26,132 nt of DNA from Ruminococcaceae bacterium UBA2656 (GTDB lineage: Bacteria > Bacillota > Clostridia > Oscillospirales > Acutalibacteraceae). Shown piece after piece: positions 21,899 to 26,132 of the stretch (position 1 is its first letter; every line of letters starts with the position of its first letter). The translations under genes and the position numbers were made by a program. A model generated the notes under the pieces. The model worked only from the letters and a program-made list of their open reading frames with translations. It was not told the DNA's origin and did no database searches. The stretch lies in assembly GCA_002359465.1 (NCBI GenBank), contig DENA01000025.1, positions 22,848-48,979 on the forward strand, written 5' to 3'.

Positions 21899-23761
21899 CT
21901 AATACTTTCTGGTCTTGATCTGTTCTTTCGTATTTTCCTTTGTAAAAACCTTTTCATCGGTGATGATTTTCAGCGGAAGCTCTTTGCCGGACATCAGATC
22001 CGTAATCGCTTTCATCAGCTGCGGGCCAAGCAGCGGGTTGCATTCCACCACACAGTTCATTTTTCCGTTCACAATTGCATTTAAAGCGTTTTTCGTTCCG
22101 TCGATGGAAACGATTTTTACGTCCCTGCCGGGTGCAATGCCGTTCTTCTCCAAAGCCTCGGCCGCGCCGAGCGCCATGTCGTCATTGTGGGCGTACACCA
22201 CGTCGATATCCCATTTGTGGTTCTTCAGATAATCCAGCACAATCTGCTTTCCCCCGTCGTAGGTAAAATCGCCGCTGCGTGAATAGACGATTTTATCATT
22301 CGGATACTCTTTCAGAATTTCTTCAAACCCAAGGGTCCGTTCCACGGCAGGCGACGCGCCCACCGTCCCCTGCAGTTCCATAATGCGGATTCCGCCCTCT
22401 TTTCCGCCGGAGGGAACGTTCTGCGCAATCCATCGCATGGCTCGCCGGCCCTCCTCCTCAAAGTCCGCGCCGATAAAGGTAAGAAACATGTCTTCGTCCT
22501 TTACCGAGATTTCCCGGTCGGACAGGATGACGGGGATGCCTGCCTGCTTCGCCTCCCGCAGCACCTGGTCCCAGCCGCTGTCAATCACGGGGGACAGGAC
22601 AATCACATCCACCTTCATGGCAATAAATTTCCGGATTGCTTCAATCTGCTTTTTCTGGGACTGGTTCGCGTTTTCATAATAAAGCTGAATCCCGAACTCC
22701 TTTGCCGCGGACTGGATGGATTCCGTATTGGCAAGGCGCCACGCGCTTTCCGTTCCCACCTGGGCGTAGCCGACGCGGATGGTTTCCGGCGGAGCGGTCT
22801 GCGGTTTGTTCAGATTTTCCACAAACGCGTCCACATTCTCTTTTGTGACCTTGTGACTGTGCAGGATTTCCTGTTTGGGCACCCCGGCCACATTCTGAAG
22901 GATGTCCAGAGAAAAGCGGATTGCCTCCCGCCCGCCGGTGGGGCAGGTAATCGTTTCGTCAATCATGCCCTTTTTTACCAAACCTATCCCGTCGTTTTCC
23001 CCGGTGAAGCCGTCCACCCCGATAATCCGCACGTTTTTCAGCCCAAGCTTTTCAATTGCCCGGCAGGCGCCCAGCGCCATGTAGTCGTTATGCGCGAAAA
23101 TAATCCGGATTCCGTCAAGCTGGTCCCTGTTCTGGAGCAGATAGTCCTCCGTCGTGTCGCGCGATTCATTTTCGATGGATATTTTCCGGATACTAATATT
23201 TTCGGACTGCGAAAGAAAAGTCTGAAAGCCCTCGCTCCGCTCCGCGCTCATTTGGGAGCTGGCGCTTCCGCAGATTTCCAGCACCCCGCCCGGCTTGCCG
23301 TCAAGCATGCTGAGGACGGATTTGCCGGCCTGTTTTCCGATGCTCCGGTTGTCCGGCCCGATAAACAGGGAATAATCGTAGCCTTCCACCACGCGGTCCA
23401 TCACAATCACCGGAATGGATTTGTAAACGCCGCTGACCATGGGCGTAATCTTTTTCACGTCGCAGGGCGAAACAATCAGCAGATCGACCCCGCACGCCAG
23501 AAGGCGCTTGATATCCGCGATCTGCTTGTCGCTGTTCTGGGTGGCGTCCGTAAAAATCAGCCGAACCCCGGGGTGCTTTGCGGCCTCTTCCTTCAACTCC
23601 CTTGTCAGGGCAAGGCGCCAGGATTCCCGCATATTCGCCTGAGAAACCCCGATCAGATATTCCACCTTTTCCGGCTCCTGCCGGCTGCAGCCGGGGAACA
23701 GGGAAAGCAGAACCGCGGCGCAGAGCAGCATCGCAAGAAAGCCTCGCATCCGTTTCCTCAT
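21899..23761 (-). CDS. Lipoprotein with two tandem sugar-binding (Peripla_BP_4) domains
   Basis: The 620-residue product has a lipoprotein signal ending LFPGC (Cys25), then two complete periplasmic-binding domains of the ribose/galactose type. Domain 1 spans about 34-315 and domain 2 about 327-610. The repeat is plain: ESWRLALTRELKEEA and ESAWRLANTESIQSA; DLLIVSP and DVIVLSP; AHNDYMALGA (223-232) and AHNDDMALGA (524-533). Normal family members have one such domain (about 300-350 residues). It follows the regulator gene by 12 nt with a moderate ribosome site, and no permease or ATPase follows before the terminator. The likely role is ligand detection for the neighbouring YesM-type kinase (inference); delivery to a transporter encoded elsewhere is the alternative. 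Confidence 0.9.
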   Translation of the reverse strand: MRKRMRGFLAMLLCAAVLLSLFPGCSRQEPEKVEYLIGVSQANMRESWRLALTRELKEEAAKHPGVRLIFTDATQNSDKQIADIKRLLACGVDLLIVSPCDVKKITPMVSGVYKSIPVIVMDRVVEGYDYSLFIGPDNRSIGKQAGKSVLSMLDGKPGGVLEICGSASSQMSAERSEGFQTFLSQSENISIRKISIENESRDTTEDYLLQNRDQLDGIRIIFAHNDYMALGACRAIEKLGLKNVRIIGVDGFTGENDGIGLVKKGMIDETITCPTGGREAIRFSLDILQNVAGVPKQEILHSHKVTKENVDAFVENLNKPQTAPPETIRVGYAQVGTESAWRLANTESIQSAAKEFGIQLYYENANQSQKKQIEAIRKFIAMKVDVIVLSPVIDSGWDQVLREAKQAGIPVILSDREISVKDEDMFLTFIGADFEEEGRRAMRWIAQNVPSGGKEGGIRIMELQGTVGASPAVERTLGFEEILKEYPNDKIVYSRSGDFTYDGGKQIVLDYLKNHKWDIDVVYAHNDDMALGAAEALEKNGIAPGRDVKIVSIDGTKNALNAIVNGKMNCVVECNPLLGPQLMKAITDLMSGKELPLKIITDEKVFTKENTKEQIKTRKY

Positions 23762-23773
23762 GTCCTTTTTCCC

Positions 23774-24991
23774 TCACATTGCCGCCGATATTTTATTCTG
23801 CGCGTTTTTCCGGTATTCCGCCGGGGAAACGCCGAGCACTTTTTTAAAGGCGCTGCTGAAATAATGCTGGTTGGAGTAGCCTGTCAGCTCGGCGATTTCA
23901 TACATTTTCATCTCTTCATTGGAAAGCAGCTCAATCGCCCTGCGGATGCGGGCGCGGGTGACGTAGTCCACAAAGGTAATGCCCATGGAGTGGCGGAACA
24001 CACGGCTTAAATGCTGAGGGGACACATGAAAAGCGGCAGCCGCGTCCTGAAGGGAAAACTCCTCTTTCCGGAAATTTTCGTCAATATAATTCTGCACGTC
24101 TTTGATCAGCTGGGGAATTTCCATCAGCTCGTAGAACCGGTTCAGCGCCTGTTCGTACTCCGCCGGAATATCGCGCCAGCCGCTTCCCCCGGACTGTGCC
24201 AGCGTGACCCGGACGGGAAGATGCTGCTCCAGCAGCCGGCGGAGCTGCTTCACGGTCTCCTGCCACGCGTCCTGCGGCTGGCGGGAAGAAATCAGCACGA
24301 GGTTCCCCGCCGGGTTTCGAAAAAGGGAAACGGGGGGAAACGGCTGAAAAAGCTCCTGCGTAATATTTTCCGCCGCATAATACAGCAAATCCTCGTTCCA
24401 GTCCCCGCCGATTTCCATATTGTTTTTATAATCCAGCCCGGCGATCATCACCCCGAATTCCTCCGGAAATTTCAGTTCAAGGAAGCCGGTGCGCTCGTCG
24501 ATTTCCGCGTCGCTGAAATGGCCGCCGAGCCAGCCGTTTAAAAAATTTTCCGTCAGCTTTGCTCTGTTTTTCTCAAGCAGCATTTTCGCCCATTGAAGGT
24601 ACTGCGTCTGTTCCCTGCTCCTTTTCAGCTCTTCCTTTGCGCGGCTCAGGGCTTTGTAGAACACGTCCTCCATAATCGGTTTCAGGATATAGTCGTACAC
24701 CCCCAGGCGCAGCGCATTCTGAACGTACTGAAAATCGTCGTACCCGGTAATGACAATGACGACCGCGTCCTTTAAAATGCCTTTCAGCTTTTCAATGAAC
24801 TGGATGCCGTTCAGAAACGGCATGTTGATATCGACAAACAGCAGGTCAGGCGAAAATTTTTCCGAAAGCTCCAGCGCGGTTTCGCCGTCCTCCGCCTGTG
24901 CCACCACCTGCATTTCCTGATCTTTTTTCAGCAAACCGGCAATTCCTCTGCGGATGATCTCTTCATCGTCCGCAATCAGCACTTTATACAT
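23774..24991 (-). CDS. YesN-type response regulator with AraC DNA-binding domain
   Basis: The receiver domain (about 1-120) has ADDEE at 7-11, phospho-accepting Asp54 (LLFVDINMPF) and Lys104 (YILKP). A middle region of about 180 residues of uncertain function follows, and a C-terminal AraC helix-turn-helix domain (about 305-400) carries FHVSPQHLSRVFRHSMGI and ELTGYSNQHYFSSAFKKV. I chose ATG at 24991 (405 residues): AGGGGCGGAG precedes it, while the longer frame would use TTG at 25012, overlapping the kinase end. It lies 17 nt after the kinase stop and 12 nt before the tandem binding protein. It probably controls sugar genes; targets are not identifiable here. Confidence 0.93.
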   Translation of the reverse strand: MYKVLIADDEEIIRRGIAGLLKKDQEMQVVAQAEDGETALELSEKFSPDLLFVDINMPFLNGIQFIEKLKGILKDAVVIVITGYDDFQYVQNALRLGVYDYILKPIMEDVFYKALSRAKEELKRSREQTQYLQWAKMLLEKNRAKLTENFLNGWLGGHFSDAEIDERTGFLELKFPEEFGVMIAGLDYKNNMEIGGDWNEDLLYYAAENITQELFQPFPPVSLFRNPAGNLVLISSRQPQDAWQETVKQLRRLLEQHLPVRVTLAQSGGSGWRDIPAEYEQALNRFYELMEIPQLIKDVQNYIDENFRKEEFSLQDAAAAFHVSPQHLSRVFRHSMGITFVDYVTRARIRRAIELLSNEEMKMYEIAELTGYSNQHYFSSAFKKVLGVSPAEYRKNAQNKISAAM

Positions 24992-25008
24992 ATCTCCGCC
25001 CCTTTCGT

Positions 25009-26132
25009 TCAACCGTTTTCATTCGCCGGAAGGATTACCGTCACGGTGGTCTCCTCTGCCTCTGTGCTTTCTATGGAAATGCCGTACTGCTTTCCATAGC
25101 AGAGCTGGATTCTTTCCTGAATGTAAAAGAGGCCGAAGCTCTGTTTCTGGTCAAGCTCGGTATGGCTGCTCAGCTGATGATTCAACAGTTCCAGCCGGTC
25201 GGCCGGGATCCCCGCACCGTCGTCATGCACTTTGAAAACGAGCAGACCGTCGTCTCTGTGCGCGGTAATCGTAATAGAGCCGCCGCCCCGTTTTTCCTTG
25301 ACGCCGTGATAGATGGCGTTTTCCACCAAAGGCTGCAAAATCAGCTTCGGAACCTGATAGCCGGAAAGCTTTTCATCCACCTCAATCCGGTAGTTCAGTT
25401 TATCCTTATAGCGTATCTTCTGAATATAAAGATAATTGGAAACATGCGTGATTTCCTCCCGGACGCTGATCATGTCCTTTCCGTGGCTCAGCCCGATGCG
25501 GAACATACTGGTCAGCGCGTCAACCAGCCGCACAATGTCTGTTGCGCCGTAATCGCGCGCCATCCAGCTGATGGTGTCCAGCGTGTTGTACAGAAAATGC
25601 GGCTTGATCTGCTCCTGCAGGGATTTCAGTTCGGCAAAGCGCTTGTTCTGCTGCTCCACATACACCATCCGGATCAGGTTCCCGATCTGGTCGATCATAT
25701 GGTTGAAGCTAAGGCCCAGCTCGCCGATCTCATCGTTATATTTGCTGTTGAAGCGCACCGAAAGGTCACCGCCCTCTGCCTGCTTCATCAGGTTCTGCAG
25801 CTTGAAAATCGGCTTCGTGATGGTTTCCGCAAGCTGGAAAGAGGAAAACAGCACAATCAGGATGGTGAACAGAATACATCCGAATAAAATATAAATAATC
25901 GTATTAACGCTCGCCATCACCTCATCGCTGGAGAAAACGCCCACCGTGCGCCAGCCGGTGTACGCCGATTTTTCCGAATGAATCTGATAGTTCCCACCCC
26001 CGATTTTAGCGGTGACAAACGCGTTTCCGCTGCCGCTGAGCCAGAGCGGGTTGACGCGGTACACCACGTTGTTGACCGGGGCGTAAACAATGCTGTTGTC
26101 AGCATCCGTGACAAACACAAAGCCCTTTTCGT
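25009..26132 (-). CDS. YesM-type sensor histidine kinase (5' end outside window)
   Basis: The frame is open to the right edge without a start codon, so the N-terminus is missing; GTG at 26118 is only an internal codon. Visible, in order, are the end of an extracytoplasmic Cache-type sensor region (FVTDADNSIVYAPVNNVVY), a transmembrane segment (about 25 hydrophobic residues, TIIYILFGCILFTILIVLF), HAMP, the His_kinase domain with LQEQIKPHFLYNTLDTIS (phospho-accepting His in KPHFLYN) and an ATPase domain with LVENAIYHGVKEK and DDGAGIP. This is the YesM/LytS type that pairs with YesN-type regulators, as found directly downstream. A separate binding lipoprotein in the operon suggests it senses a sugar through that protein. 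Confidence 0.93.
   Translation of the reverse strand, partial: EKGFVFVTDADNSIVYAPVNNVVYRVNPLWLSGSGNAFVTAKIGGGNYQIHSEKSAYTGWRTVGVFSSDEVMASVNTIIYILFGCILFTILIVLFSSFQLAETITKPIFKLQNLMKQAEGGDLSVRFNSKYNDEIGELGLSFNHMIDQIGNLIRMVYVEQQNKRFAELKSLQEQIKPHFLYNTLDTISWMARDYGATDIVRLVDALTSMFRIGLSHGKDMISVREEITHVSNYLYIQKIRYKDKLNYRIEVDEKLSGYQVPKLILQPLVENAIYHGVKEKRGGGSITITAHRDDGLLVFKVHDDGAGIPADRLELLNHQLSSHTELDQKQSFGLFYIQERIQLCYGKQYGISIESTEAEETTVTVILPANENG

Noticed and set aside
22853..24010. Plus-strand open frame of 385 codons opposite the tandem binding protein
   Set aside because: It is antisense to a gene with clear domains and reads as low-meaning sequence rich in His, Pro and Arg; a composition shadow.

Overview
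The window looks like a chromosomal segment of a Gram-positive Clostridia bacterium, most likely of the Oscillospiraceae/Ruminococcaceae type. The pointers are a cysteine T-box leader, the order recA-recX-rimO-pgsA, a DUF1385 (YqhQ) gene beside prmC, ABC sugar-import genes without their own ATPase, YesM/YesN signalling, moderate GC in genes with AT-rich promoters, and sigma-A promoters with Firmicutes spacing. The genus is inference. I see no tRNA, rRNA, CRISPR array, insertion sequence or phage gene.

Positions 1-10172 (minus strand) are mostly housekeeping. A lipoprotein with FG-GAP/VCBS-like repeats, an OmpR-type response regulator and a PhoR/ResE-type kinase run into DUF1385 and prmC. recA then starts from its own SOS-type promoter, followed by tightly packed recX, rimO and pgsA. 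A separate promoter and a cysteine T-box drive cysE, which is cut by the left edge.

Positions 10245-19917 form a carbohydrate locus. A minus-strand operon encodes a sugar-binding lipoprotein, two permeases and a DUF5107/TPR protein. Divergent from it is an AraC-family regulator, followed by an operon for an NDP-sugar pyrophosphorylase-like enzyme and a NahK-like sugar 1-kinase, then an SGNH esterase. Two promoters, for the transporter operon and the pyrophosphorylase/kinase operon, share TTGTGCAA-N10-TTGTGCAA exactly 43 nt upstream of TAAAAT. This predicts one regulon, probably run by the AraC protein encoded between them: a transporter imports a glycan or amino sugar, and the kinase and pyrophosphorylase activate a released sugar to a nucleotide sugar.

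Positions 19876-21871 hold SppA protease and an RDD membrane protein (minus strand) from a strong promoter with an operator-like repeat over its start, plus a possible 39-residue small ORF. Positions 21838-26132 (minus strand) hold a YesM-type sensor kinase (cut by the right edge), a YesN-type regulator and a lipoprotein with two complete sugar-binding domains in tandem. No permease follows, which suggests a three-component sensor.

The least expected observation is a roughly 75-nt element with a long GC-rich hairpin in the leaders of two unrelated genes, recA (4582-4654) and the AraC regulator (15841-15915). The stem is preserved, including a paired C/G insertion.
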